Shown: positions 1 to 7,886 of the stretch, one piece after another
Position numbering within the stretch: position 1 is the first letter of the stretch
Layout of the letters: every line of letters begins with the position of its first letter
From: DATLRC01 sp035478435
Lineage (GTDB): Bacteria > Patescibacteriota > Saccharimonadia > Saccharimonadales > UBA4665
Length of the DNA stretch: 64,000 nucleotides
Direction of reading: 5' to 3'
Assembly: GCA_035478435.1 (NCBI GenBank)
Contig: DATIJT010000022.1
Coordinates: 1 to 64,000 of the forward strand
Notes under the pieces: model-generated
What the model was told of the DNA's origin: nothing
What the model saw: only the letters and a program-made list of their open reading frames with translations
Databases searched by the model: none
Translations under genes and position numbers: made by a program

Positions 1-1200
1 GATGCCGGGGCTGATTACGCGGTTGAGCAGTTCAGCCAGGACAATACTTGGACCCCTCCTGCCGGCGAGGTTCCGCTGCATAATGACGGTAAAGTGCGGA
101 CCACCTTTAGTGTTAGTATGAGTGGCGACGATTCGTTAGAAACGGTGGCGGTAACTGGCAAGGCGTATTGGCCGGCCTCGTCTACCACAGCCGCGCGCAG
201 CGTCAGTATCTATGTTGATCTTAGGCCGGTCACCTCTGGTGCTTTTAGTGTCATTAGTGGTGCCGGTGGCTTATTTATGAGCAATAGCTCAAAGGTCGTC
301 GGCGGAGACGTCTTCATTAACGGCGAGATTAATATGTCCAACTCTTCCCAGATTGGCCTGAGTACTAATCCGGTTAACGTCAAAGTCGCCCACCAAATTT
401 GTCCAAACCCGGCTGACGCTACTTACCCTAGGGTCTGCAACAGCGGCGAAAATGGACAACCTATTACCATAAGTAACACCGCCCATATTTACGGCCAGGT
501 TAAAGCCACCAATCAAACCGACGGCAGTGGTATGTCTAACCCCGGTTTAGTTGGCGGCAGCGTACCCCCCGAGACCCTACCAACCTATGACCGCAATGCT
601 CAGAAAGCGGCCGTGGCCCATACCATAACTGGTGCGGCGGCCTCTTGTTCAGGCAGTACGACCCGCACCTGGCAAGCCAATACCAAAATTACCGGCAATG
701 TCACTGTTAGTAATAAATGCAAAGTAACCGTAGAGGGTGATGTTTGGATTACCGGATCGCTCAGTATTTCAAACAACCAGACTGAGTTAATTGTCGCCGA
801 TCCACTTGGAAACACCAGGCCGAACATTATGGTAGATGGCGTGGCTGGAATGACGGTATCCAACAGTGCCGCCCTCAGAACCAATAGCAGCGGCATGGGC
901 TTTGGATTTTACACTTTTTATAGTACGGCCGGTTGCTCACCAGATTGTTCAACCGTAACTGGCACTGACCTGGCCAGTTCGCGGTCAGTTACCACCATTT
1001 TAGTCAATACCAGCGGTGACGCAGCTAATAGTCTGTTTTACGCCTACTGGTCGCAGGTGCAGTTAGCTAATAGCGGCCAAATCGGAGCCTTAATCGGCCA
1101 AACCATACGCCTGTCTAACAGCGGAACTATTACCTTTGGTACAGGTGTCAGTACCGGCAACGTAACTTGGGTCGTCAAGGGTTATCGCCGACATTATTAA
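1..1200 (+). CDS. Pilus-associated beta-helix surface protein, 5' truncated
   Basis: The frame is open from base 1, so the real start lies upstream of the window and the GTG at 94 is only an internal candidate. The visible part has recurrent SNS/SNSS turns alternating with short hydrophobic strands (for example GGDVFINGEINMSNSS and ITGNVTVSN), which suggests a right-handed beta-helix or bactofilin-like fold. Paired Cys residues suggest an extracytoplasmic location. It sits 67 bp before pilM on the same strand, so I infer a PilX-like or tip-associated pilus component. The signal peptide or prepilin N-terminus cannot be seen. The function is inferred from context only. Confidence 0.6.
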   Translation, partial: DAGADYAVEQFSQDNTWTPPAGEVPLHNDGKVRTTFSVSMSGDDSLETVAVTGKAYWPASSTTAARSVSIYVDLRPVTSGAFSVISGAGGLFMSNSSKVVGGDVFINGEINMSNSSQIGLSTNPVNVKVAHQICPNPADATYPRVCNSGENGQPITISNTAHIYGQVKATNQTDGSGMSNPGLVGGSVPPETLPTYDRNAQKAAVAHTITGAAASCSGSTTRTWQANTKITGNVTVSNKCKVTVEGDVWITGSLSISNNQTELIVADPLGNTRPNIMVDGVAGMTVSNSAALRTNSSGMGFGFYTFYSTAGCSPDCSTVTGTDLASSRSVTTILVNTSGDAANSLFYAYWSQVQLANSGQIGALIGQTIRLSNSGTITFGTGVSTGNVTWVVKGYRRHY

Positions 1201-1267
1201 CTCCTTTAGGGATGAGTGCCTGGTCATCTGAAATATGTTATAGTGACATGGAAAAGGTTAATGCTTG

Positions 1268-2383
1268 ATGGGCAGCTTAAACAAATTAAACAAAACTCCA
1301 AACTTCTTTAGAACCAAGCCATTATTCGGGCTTGATATTGGCAATGGTTCACTAAAAGTCATGCAGGTCGAAGAAGAACCAAGAGCCCACCAAAATAATC
1401 CTAAAATTCATAAGCCTCCCCAAGTACTAGGCTACGGAACTATTAGCTTTAATAAAAATGCTATCGATAGCGGCGTAATTGTGCAACCAGAAGTAATTGC
1501 CCAAGCGATATTAGAACTTTTTGAGCAACGATTAATAGGCAAGGTCACTACCCGGCGAGTAGCCATTAGCTTGCCGGCTTACCGAAGTTTTACACGTTCA
1601 ATCCAGTTGCCAGCGCTTAAACCGCAGGAAATCAAACAAGCAGTTCAGCTGGAAGCCGAGCAATATGTGCCCGTACCAATCGAGGAACTTTACCTCGACT
1701 ATACTATCCTACGTCAGACCAAGGAAGGCATGGAAGTAATGGCCGTGGCCGTACCTCAAAAAACCGTCAACTCGTATTTGGAATTAGCCGCAATATTAGG
1801 GCTTGAGCCAGTGCTTATTGAAACTACTCTAGACGCTGCCGGTAAACTGTTTGCTCAAGACGACCAGAGCGACGTTGCCACAATGGTCATTGATTTCGGT
1901 TCTTTGTCTTCCGATATCAGCATTTATGATGGCTCAATTTTAGCTACTGGCACGGTCCAGGGCGGCGGCGAAGTTTTTACTAACTCTATCCGCGATAAAC
2001 TGCAAGTTACGCGGGATGAGGCCCAGCTTATCAAAACCAAGTATGGTTTAGGACTTAGTAAAAGACAAAAAGAGATCCATGAAGCCCTTGACCCAGTATT
2101 GCGACAAATAGTTAAAGAAATCCACCGCATGATCCGTTACTACGATGAGCGCTACGGCAGTGAGCGGCCGATAAAACAGTTGATAGCACTGGGAGGCGGC
2201 GCCAATATGCCAGGCTTAACCGAATATCTGACTGAGGCTCTGCGTTTAGCAGTCCGTTTTTGCGATCCCTGGCAGTACCTTAACTACAAAGGCTTACAGC
2301 CGCCAGCTAACGCCGATAAACCAATGTACGCTACTGTGGCCGGCCTGAGTCTTATGAACCCAAAAGAGGTGTTCGATTCATGA
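1268..2383 (+). CDS. pilM: Type IV pilus assembly ATPase-like protein PilM
   Basis: A 371-residue actin-like protein of the PilM family, the cytoplasmic ring component that binds the PilN N-terminus. The phosphate-1 motif GLDIGNGSLKV lies near residue 23, a second phosphate loop VIDFGSLSSDIS near 210, and the adenosine motif ALGGGANMPG near 310. Family length is about 350. An in-frame TTG precedes the ATG at 1268; I prefer the ATG, with AAAAGG upstream. The stop overlaps the pilN start (ATGA), so pilM-pilN-pilO are probably translationally coupled. A -10-like TATAGT lies near 1240. Confidence 0.93.
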   Translation: MGSLNKLNKTPNFFRTKPLFGLDIGNGSLKVMQVEEEPRAHQNNPKIHKPPQVLGYGTISFNKNAIDSGVIVQPEVIAQAILELFEQRLIGKVTTRRVAISLPAYRSFTRSIQLPALKPQEIKQAVQLEAEQYVPVPIEELYLDYTILRQTKEGMEVMAVAVPQKTVNSYLELAAILGLEPVLIETTLDAAGKLFAQDDQSDVATMVIDFGSLSSDISIYDGSILATGTVQGGGEVFTNSIRDKLQVTRDEAQLIKTKYGLGLSKRQKEIHEALDPVLRQIVKEIHRMIRYYDERYGSERPIKQLIALGGGANMPGLTEYLTEALRLAVRFCDPWQYLNYKGLQPPANADKPMYATVAGLSLMNPKEVFDS

Positions 2384-2976
2384 TCAACCTGCTGCCGCCC
2401 GAGACAAAAAAAGCTTACCGTTATGCCAAGCGTAACGTCAAGCTTTTGCATTGGCTGGCCGCTAGCGTAGTGGGTCTGGTAGGTTTACTGATAATAGGGA
2501 CTTACGGTCTACTAAGCTTACAGGCTAACGTCAGCAAGTACAGCCGGCAAGTTGATTCTATTGAAGTAAGTTTGCGCGACCAGCACCTTAAAGAGACCAA
2601 AGCCCAGGTCCAAGACATCACTAACAGCTTCAAACTGGTGGTTAAAGTTTTAAGCCAGGAAGTGCTTTTCTCGCAACTGCTTAAACAAATGGCTACCGTT
2701 ATGCCAAAAGGCGCAAACTTGACTACCCTTAACATTGGTAAGATTCAGGGTGGCTTAGATATAGCAGCGGCAGCAACAGATTATAATACTGCCACCCAAG
2801 TCCAAGTGAACCTAAGTGACCTGGCAAATAAGATTTTCGCCAAAGCTGATATTGTTAACATTGTTTGCGACAGCAAAAGCGCTTTAAACCCTAATTACCC
2901 TTGCACTATCAATATCCGGGCCTTATTTGCCGACAACAACCCGTTCCTATTCATCAACCAAAAGGCGGCTTTATGA
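2380..2976 (+). CDS. pilN: Type IV pilus inner-membrane protein PilN
   Basis: A 198-residue protein starting with the PilN signature INLLPPETKK, the segment that binds PilM in characterised systems. One membrane helix follows (about residues 27-48), then a periplasmic coiled-coil and ferredoxin-like domain. Its start overlaps pilM by 4 nt and its stop overlaps pilO by 4 nt, a typical pil operon arrangement. Two C-terminal Cys residues (about 163 and 174) could form a disulfide. Assignment rests on the N-terminal motif, topology and synteny. Confidence 0.88.
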   Translation: MINLLPPETKKAYRYAKRNVKLLHWLAASVVGLVGLLIIGTYGLLSLQANVSKYSRQVDSIEVSLRDQHLKETKAQVQDITNSFKLVVKVLSQEVLFSQLLKQMATVMPKGANLTTLNIGKIQGGLDIAAAATDYNTATQVQVNLSDLANKIFAKADIVNIVCDSKSALNPNYPCTINIRALFADNNPFLFINQKAAL

Positions 2977-3602
2977 GCCCTAAACGTACTTACTTTGTTT
3001 TGCTAGGACTAACCTTCCTACTAATAGTTGGCTTAGCCGCCGGTGCCTATGGATTTAATGTTATGTTACAAAGCCAATCAAAACAACTAATAAGCCTGGA
3101 GCTTAAAAGCCAATCCCTAGACCAAGCTCAACTTGACCTAAAAAAGGCTAAAGAAGATGTTAAAAAGTACGCCGAGCTAGAAAAGATCACCAAGACTATC
3201 GTCCCGCAAGATAAAGATCAGGCTGAAGCCATACGCGAGATTGTAAACATTGCCAACCAAACTGGCGTCCAGTTATCTAATTTTAGTTTTCCGGCGTCGA
3301 CTTTAGGGTCAGCCAGTGGTGCCGCCCCTGTTTCTGCCGGTAGCCCGACTGTTGCGACAGCCAAGCCTTCTTTGTCCCAGTTACAGCCGGTGCCCAGCAT
3401 CGCGGGTGTTTACAAGCTTGAAATTACCGTCCAAGATAAAGAGGATAGCCCTGTCACCTTTAATCAACTTTATAACTTTTTAAGACAGCTGGAACGCAAT
3501 CGGCGTACGGCCCAAGTTTCTAATGTTGTTATCCAGCCTACTTCCGCTAACCGCAATTACCTGACTTTTAGGTTAACTCTTGAGGAGTATATAAAACCAT
3601 GA
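2973..3602 (+). CDS. pilO: Type IV pilus assembly protein PilO
   Basis: A 209-residue bitopic protein. A Lys/Arg-flanked N-terminus leads into one membrane helix (about residues 8-30), then a coiled coil (about 35-75), a Ser/Ala/Pro-rich linker and a PilO-like ferredoxin fold with the motif VTFNQLYNFLRQLERNRR. I chose ATG 2973 because it overlaps the pilN TGA; the longer reading from 2901 would overlap pilN by 76 nt. PilO pairs with PilN to align the pilus machinery across the membrane. The extended low-complexity linker around residue 110 is somewhat unusual. Confidence 0.85.
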   Translation: MSPKRTYFVLLGLTFLLIVGLAAGAYGFNVMLQSQSKQLISLELKSQSLDQAQLDLKKAKEDVKKYAELEKITKTIVPQDKDQAEAIREIVNIANQTGVQLSNFSFPASTLGSASGAAPVSAGSPTVATAKPSLSQLQPVPSIAGVYKLEITVQDKEDSPVTFNQLYNFLRQLERNRRTAQVSNVVIQPTSANRNYLTFRLTLEEYIKP

Positions 3603-3898
3603 AGTTAGATCTTAAATCTTCGTTAGCAAAAGTGATGGATACTGTACATTATTTAGGCCACTATCTGGTCCTGCTCTTTTGCCTTTTCTTGGTAGCGGTT
3701 TACGGCTTCCTACTTTTCCGTATCAAAACTTTAAGCAACGCCCAGCCTTCGCCAAGTGAAGTCTCTACTCAAGCTATGACAAGAGTATCGCCTCACATCG
3801 ATGAAACACTAGTCAAGCAACTTCAAGCTTTGCAAGACAATAGCGTCAGCGTAAAAACCCTGTTCAACGAAGCCCGCAACAACCCGTTTCAAGAATAG
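3599..3898 (+). CDS. Small bitopic membrane protein at the end of the pil operon
   Basis: A 99-residue protein with a short cytoplasmic N-terminus, one strong membrane helix (about residues 18-43) and a polar tail. The ATG overlaps the pilO stop, so it is co-translated with the pilus genes. The position matches where PilP lies in proteobacterial pil operons, but there is no lipobox or PilP-like domain and I do not assign it as PilP. Its TAG stop is formed by the left tip of the palindrome that begins at 3896. Confidence 0.7.
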   Translation: MKLDLKSSLAKVMDTVHYLGHYLVLLFCLFLVAVYGFLLFRIKTLSNAQPSPSEVSTQAMTRVSPHIDETLVKQLQALQDNSVSVKTLFNEARNNPFQE

Positions 3899-3996
3899 AC
3901 CTCTTTCGCAACTCTCCCTGTCAGCGAGAGCAAATTTCAGGAGTAAGCTGCCTTGAAATTTGGTCGTAGGTAAGGAGGAGTTGTGAAAGAGGTCTA
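3896..3996. repeat. Long intergenic palindrome E1 between convergent genes
   Basis: Arms at 3896-3914 and 3978-3996 pair over 19 bp with a single G/T-type mismatch (TAGACCTCTTTCGCAACTC on the left). An inner hairpin is built from CAAATTTCA and TGAAATTTG. The outermost bases supply the TAG stop of the plus gene and, on the other strand, the TAG stop of the minus gene. It probably acts as a bidirectional terminator. It resembles seven other intergenic palindromes here in size and architecture. Confidence 0.8.
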
Positions 3997-4638
3997 ATAG
4001 CTAGGAGGCTGGTTCTGGGGAGTGGGGCTTGAAGCCGTGTTCACGTTTACGCTCGGCGGCCGGTTGCCGTACTCGCCCTCGCCGCGTAAGCCCTGCTCAA
4101 AGACTTCCCTAGCGGAAAGCACGCATTGGGCATAATAATTAGGGTTAGGACAAAAGATAAACTTGAACTTGGCCCGTTCGCCGGCAGTTTCCACCCTTAG
4201 CACGCCGTAATTAAATATCCGGGCCAGTATGCCCTTTTGTTCGGCCGTGACGTCTTCCAGGTTGCCCAAGCTCAGTTGGCCGGTTTGTTTGTCGAAAAGG
4301 CTGCGCTGGTTAACTTGGGTAATGCTGTCGCTGGTTAGGATCCAGCGATTGCCAGAGTAAACAATCTGGGAAATGAAAAGAAATATTAATGTAATTACCG
4401 CCACCACTAAAAATACCAGGCCGCCAAGGGCCATTACCTGGCTTTGTTCAAAAGAAGTCAGCACGTTAGGTGCCACTACCATCGCTAAAACAGCTATCGT
4501 GGTTAAAATCAGCCCGGCCGTAATGTACATGCCAATTATACCTATGGGGTGGCGTTTGATCTCGCAGATGACTTTTTCGCCAGGCTGCATGACCGAAAGG
4601 GGGTTATGGACTTGGGGTGGTTGTTGGTTTGGATCCAT
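3994..4638 (-). CDS. Membrane protein with bacterial PH-like domain
   Basis: A 214-residue protein. A proline-rich N-terminus is followed by two hydrophobic helices (about residues 35-60 and 68-93) and then a bacterial pleckstrin-homology type domain (YdbS/YdbT-like, including NRWILTSDSITQVNQRSLF and GNLEDVTAEQKG). A Pro/Asn/Ser tail ends the protein. Such proteins are common in actinobacterial and CPR genomes, with poorly defined envelope roles. A TATAAT at 4647-4652 lies 8 nt from the ATG, which suggests a leaderless transcript. The stop codon lies in palindrome E1. Confidence 0.75.
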   Translation of the reverse strand: MDPNQQPPQVHNPLSVMQPGEKVICEIKRHPIGIIGMYITAGLILTTIAVLAMVVAPNVLTSFEQSQVMALGGLVFLVVAVITLIFLFISQIVYSGNRWILTSDSITQVNQRSLFDKQTGQLSLGNLEDVTAEQKGILARIFNYGVLRVETAGERAKFKFIFCPNPNYYAQCVLSAREVFEQGLRGEGEYGNRPPSVNVNTASSPTPQNQPPSY

Positions 4639-4647
4639 TGAAACTTA

Positions 4648-5679
4648 TTATAACAGGCTTGGTTGCTCGTCACCGCCCTTAGGCGTCCTGCCTAGATGTT
4701 TATAAGTTTTATGCGTGACTTTACGCCCGCGCGGCGTGCGCTCCAGCAAGCCAATCTGCATGAGGTAAGGTTCGTAAAAGTCCTCGATGGTACCGCGTTC
4801 TTCGCTAGTCATGGCCGCCAAAGTTTCCACGCCGACTGGGCCGCCTTGGTAGTTTTCGATTATCGCCGTTAGCAGCATACGGTCGGCGCCATCTAAACCC
4901 AGCTCATCGATATCCAATAGCTCCAGTGCCTTGTGGCTTAGGTCAGTGTCAATGATGCCATCGCCGTTGACATCGGCATAGTCACGCACCCGTTTGAGCA
5001 GACGATTAGCAATCCTTGGAGTCAGTCTGGAACGCTTGGCCAGTTCGGTAGCGGCAGGTTTATCAATTTTGACATTTAGAATTTTGGCGGCTCGCTCAAT
5101 GATCTTTTGGATTTCTTCGGGCTTATAAAATTCTAGACGGTGCAACATGCCAAAGCGGTCACGCAGCGGCGCCGCCAAAGCTCCTGTACGGGTGGTAGCG
5201 CCAATTATGGTAAATTTAGGCAAGTCGAGCCTAAGGCTGCGGGCCGACGGCCCCTTGCCCAGCATAATGTCGAGTTTGAAATCTTCCATGGCAGAATAAA
5301 GCACTTCTTCAACTGTCCTGTTCAAACGGTGAATTTCGTCAATGAATAAAATGTCGCCGTCGGCCAGGTTGGTTAGTAAGCTAGCCAGGTCACCGGACCG
5401 CTCAATCGCCGGGCCGCTGGTTACCCGAATCTGGGCGCCCATTTCGTGGGCGATGACATTCGCCAGCGTAGTCTTGCCTAGGCCCGGTGGCCCATACAGC
5501 AAAATATGGTCAATCGGCTCGCCGCGTTTTTTGGCCGCGGCAATGGCTAGCTGGAGGTTCTGCTTAATCCGCTCCTGGCCAATGTAATTAGCAAAGTCAT
5601 GCGGGCGCAGAGTTATTTCCAGCTCAACTTCTTGCTGGTCTTCCGGCTCGTCGGCCATATCTAAAATCCGGTCAATCAT
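4648..5679 (-). CDS. ruvB: Holliday junction branch migration ATPase RuvB
   Basis: A 343-residue AAA+ helicase subunit that drives branch migration with RuvA. Visible are RPHDFANYIGQE (N-terminal signature), Walker A GPPGLGKTT (about residues 63-71), Walker B FIDEIHRL, sensor 1 GATTRTG, and the C-terminal winged helix with PYLMQIGLLERTPRGR. Full family length. The ATG overlaps the ruvA TGA, consistent with a ruvC-ruvA-ruvB operon read from right to left. Confidence 0.97.
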   Translation of the reverse strand: MIDRILDMADEPEDQQEVELEITLRPHDFANYIGQERIKQNLQLAIAAAKKRGEPIDHILLYGPPGLGKTTLANVIAHEMGAQIRVTSGPAIERSGDLASLLTNLADGDILFIDEIHRLNRTVEEVLYSAMEDFKLDIMLGKGPSARSLRLDLPKFTIIGATTRTGALAAPLRDRFGMLHRLEFYKPEEIQKIIERAAKILNVKIDKPAATELAKRSRLTPRIANRLLKRVRDYADVNGDGIIDTDLSHKALELLDIDELGLDGADRMLLTAIIENYQGGPVGVETLAAMTSEERGTIEDFYEPYLMQIGLLERTPRGRKVTHKTYKHLGRTPKGGDEQPSLL

Positions 5680-6263
5680 TTGGCATTAACTTTCAAGGCT
5701 AATTTTATACGCTCGGCAGTTGGCAGTTTCGGGTCAACATTCTGCAACGCTTGCGCGGCGTCCTGCGGAGTATAACCTAAGGCTACCAGCGCCTCGATGG
5801 CTTCATCTTTCAGTAAAGACTCCTCCCCTTGCAACAAACCGGTGCTGGCTAAGTCCACGCCCTCTAAGCCAACTTTATCCTTTAGCTCCACGACGATGCG
5901 CTCGGCCACTCGCTTGCCCACGCCTGGCGCCGCTTGGATGAATTTGGTGTCGCCGCCAGCTATGGCAATCCTGACCTCACTACTCGAGCCGGTGCTTAGA
6001 ACATTTAGCGCCATTTTAGGCCCCACACCATTCACGCCCAACAATTGCTCAAACAAACTCTTGGTATCTACAGATGTAAACCCAAACAAATCATGAGTGT
6101 TTTCACGGATGTGTTCGTAAACATAGACTTTGGCCGGTTCACCGATTTTCAACCGGCCTTGGTCTTCAGCCGTCACCAACAAACCATAGCCGACGCTATT
6201 TACATCAACCACTACTAGTTCTGCCAACTTTTCGGCAACCACGCCATTTAATGTCGCAATCAT
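5676..6263 (-). CDS. ruvA: Holliday junction DNA-binding protein RuvA
   Basis: A 195-residue tetrameric Holliday-junction binding subunit. An N-terminal OB fold (residues 1-63) is followed by the tandem helix-hairpin-helix region containing LLGVNGVGPKMALNVLS and AAPGVGKRVAERIVVELKDK. The flexible linker leads to domain III (DEAIEALVALGYTPQDAAQAL), which contacts RuvB. Length is normal. It lies 8 nt downstream of ruvC and overlaps ruvB by 4 nt. Confidence 0.96.
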   Translation of the reverse strand: MIATLNGVVAEKLAELVVVDVNSVGYGLLVTAEDQGRLKIGEPAKVYVYEHIRENTHDLFGFTSVDTKSLFEQLLGVNGVGPKMALNVLSTGSSSEVRIAIAGGDTKFIQAAPGVGKRVAERIVVELKDKVGLEGVDLASTGLLQGEESLLKDEAIEALVALGYTPQDAAQALQNVDPKLPTAERIKLALKVNAK

Positions 6264-6271
6264 TAGAACTA

Positions 6272-6742
6272 TTATCTCATAGTCATGGAGTGAGTTATAG
6301 CTGCGGCTAGGGCGTCGGCGCAGTCGTCGGGCTTGGGGATTGATTTGAGCTGCAATATTACCCGCACCATTTCCTGGATTTGATGTTTCTCGGCCCGGCC
6401 GTACCCCGTGAGCGCCTGCTTAATCTGTAGCGGCGTGTATTCGGCAATGTTTAGACCTGCTTGCTTGCCGCAAAGCAGCACTACGCCACGAGCTTGAGCG
6501 ACTGTCATCGCCGTGGTGACGTTTTGAGCGAAGAATAATTTCTCAACTGCCATTTCGGTTGGTTTGGTTTGGACTATGATGTCCGTCAGTTCTTCAAAGA
6601 TAGTCTGCAATCGTACCGCGTCGTCTTCTTTTACTGGTGTGCGGATTACCCCGGCATCAACCAGTTGCGCCTTGCCTTTATTGGCCTCGATAACCCCAAA
6701 CCCCAAAATGCCCGTGCCAGGATCAATGCCTAAAATTCTCAT
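6272..6742 (-). CDS. ruvC: Holliday junction resolvase RuvC
   Basis: A 156-residue RNase H-fold endonuclease that cuts Holliday junctions. Catalytic acidic residues are visible: Asp in GIDPGTG near residue 7, Glu in AVEKLFF near 68, and the paired Asp residues in DDCADALAAA near 140. Length matches the family. The ATG overlaps the end of the small upstream gene by 4 nt, placing yebC, that gene and ruvCAB in one transcription unit. Confidence 0.96.
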   Translation of the reverse strand: MRILGIDPGTGILGFGVIEANKGKAQLVDAGVIRTPVKEDDAVRLQTIFEELTDIIVQTKPTEMAVEKLFFAQNVTTAMTVAQARGVVLLCGKQAGLNIAEYTPLQIKQALTGYGRAEKHQIQEMVRVILQLKSIPKPDDCADALAAAITHSMTMR

Positions 6743-7149
6743 TTTTTAATCGACTTATACTTATGGTAGAGAAACGGCGATGCAACTAGAACACCTACAG
6801 ATAGATCAGCTATCAATCCTGCGGGGTAAAATCTCCAACGGTAGGCTGTTTTGGTAGGCGCTCCTTCCGCAAATCCCTGGGATTGATCTGCAGGATATTT
6901 CCAATTTGCAACTGCTACTACTGGACTCGGCCAGCCGTAGGCGGTGCCAGCTATATCGCCCTTGCAGATACCGTTAGGGCTATCGCTTGTCGGAGAAATT
7001 CCGATTTTCAGCACAGGGTCAACACAATATTCATATGAGGCATTTAACGGCATTGGTTCCACAATTTTTTCTTGGCGGTAGAACAGGCCCGCCAATAATA
7101 CTAGGAGTACGATGCCTATAAAGACTAGAAGCAGCTTTTTGTTACGCAC
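6739..7149 (-). CDS. Membrane-anchored protein of unknown function between yebC and ruvC
   Basis: A 136-residue protein with an N-terminal membrane helix (about residues 4-23), an extracytoplasmic middle with two Cys (YEYCVDPVLKIG and NGICKGD) and a second hydrophobic stretch near the C-terminus ending in a Lys-rich tail. The GTG start overlaps the yebC stop by 8 nt. No family is recognised; a hairpin-topology envelope protein riding in a DNA-repair operon is all that can be said. Confidence 0.7.
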   Translation of the reverse strand: MRNKKLLLVFIGIVLLVLLAGLFYRQEKIVEPMPLNASYEYCVDPVLKIGISPTSDSPNGICKGDIAGTAYGWPSPVVAVANWKYPADQSQGFAEGAPTKTAYRWRFYPAGLIADLSVGVLVASPFLYHKYKSIKK

Positions 7150-7873
7150 TTAGAAGTTCCTCGGCGATGTCGAAATTGACATGAGTGGCCGAAACGTCGT
7201 CAAGCTCTTCCAGGGCGTCCATCAGACGCATGATTTTACCGGCGGTTTCTTTGTCTGTAATTTCAACCGTATTATTCGGTGCGTAGGTCAGTTCGGCTTC
7301 GGTAATTGCCAAACCGGCAGCTTGCAGAGCATCCCGCACTTTGGTCAATTGCTTAGGACCGGTGTAGATCACTGATTCGCTGCCTTCATCCTGCACATCG
7401 TCCGCGCCGGCATCTATGGCCGCCATTAAAACTCCATCGCCTTTAGCGGCTACTCGGATCATGCCTTTGTGATCGAACTGGAAGGCGACAGCACCTTTTT
7501 CAGCAATGTTGCCGCCGTGTTTGGAAAAAGCCAGCTTAACCTCGGGGTAAGTCCGGTTGATGTTATCGGTAGCGCATTCGACTAAAATCGCCACGCCGCC
7601 CGGCCCGTATCCCTCATACATCACTTCCTGGATTTGTTCACCGCCAAGTTTTCCTGACCCCCGGTCGATGCTGCGCTGAATGTTAGCCATAGGCATGTTC
7701 ACCGCTTTGGCTCTATCGATCGCTAGGCGCAGAGAGAAGTTCATCTCCGGGTCGGCACCGCCTCGAGCGGCAATAGCTATATTATTACCAAGTTTGGTAA
7801 ATATAGCACCGCGGGCGGCGTCTTTAGCGCCTTTTTGGCGTTTGATTGTCGACCACTTTGAGTGTCCGCTCAA
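7142..7873 (-). CDS. yebC: YebC/PmpR family protein
   Basis: A 243-residue protein with the strongly conserved start SGHSKWSTIKRQKGAKDAARG and the middle motif EVMYEGYGPGGVAILVE. The family was long annotated as transcriptional regulators and is now also linked to relief of ribosome stalling at proline-rich sequences. The start codon is TTG, supported by AGGAGCC 4 nt upstream. It heads the run yebC-unknown-ruvC-ruvA-ruvB; yebC next to ruvC is a common bacterial arrangement. Confidence 0.95.
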   Translation of the reverse strand: MSGHSKWSTIKRQKGAKDAARGAIFTKLGNNIAIAARGGADPEMNFSLRLAIDRAKAVNMPMANIQRSIDRGSGKLGGEQIQEVMYEGYGPGGVAILVECATDNINRTYPEVKLAFSKHGGNIAEKGAVAFQFDHKGMIRVAAKGDGVLMAAIDAGADDVQDEGSESVIYTGPKQLTKVRDALQAAGLAITEAELTYAPNNTVEITDKETAGKIMRLMDALEELDDVSATHVNFDIAEELLSA

Positions 7874-7886
7874 TTTTGGCTCCTAT

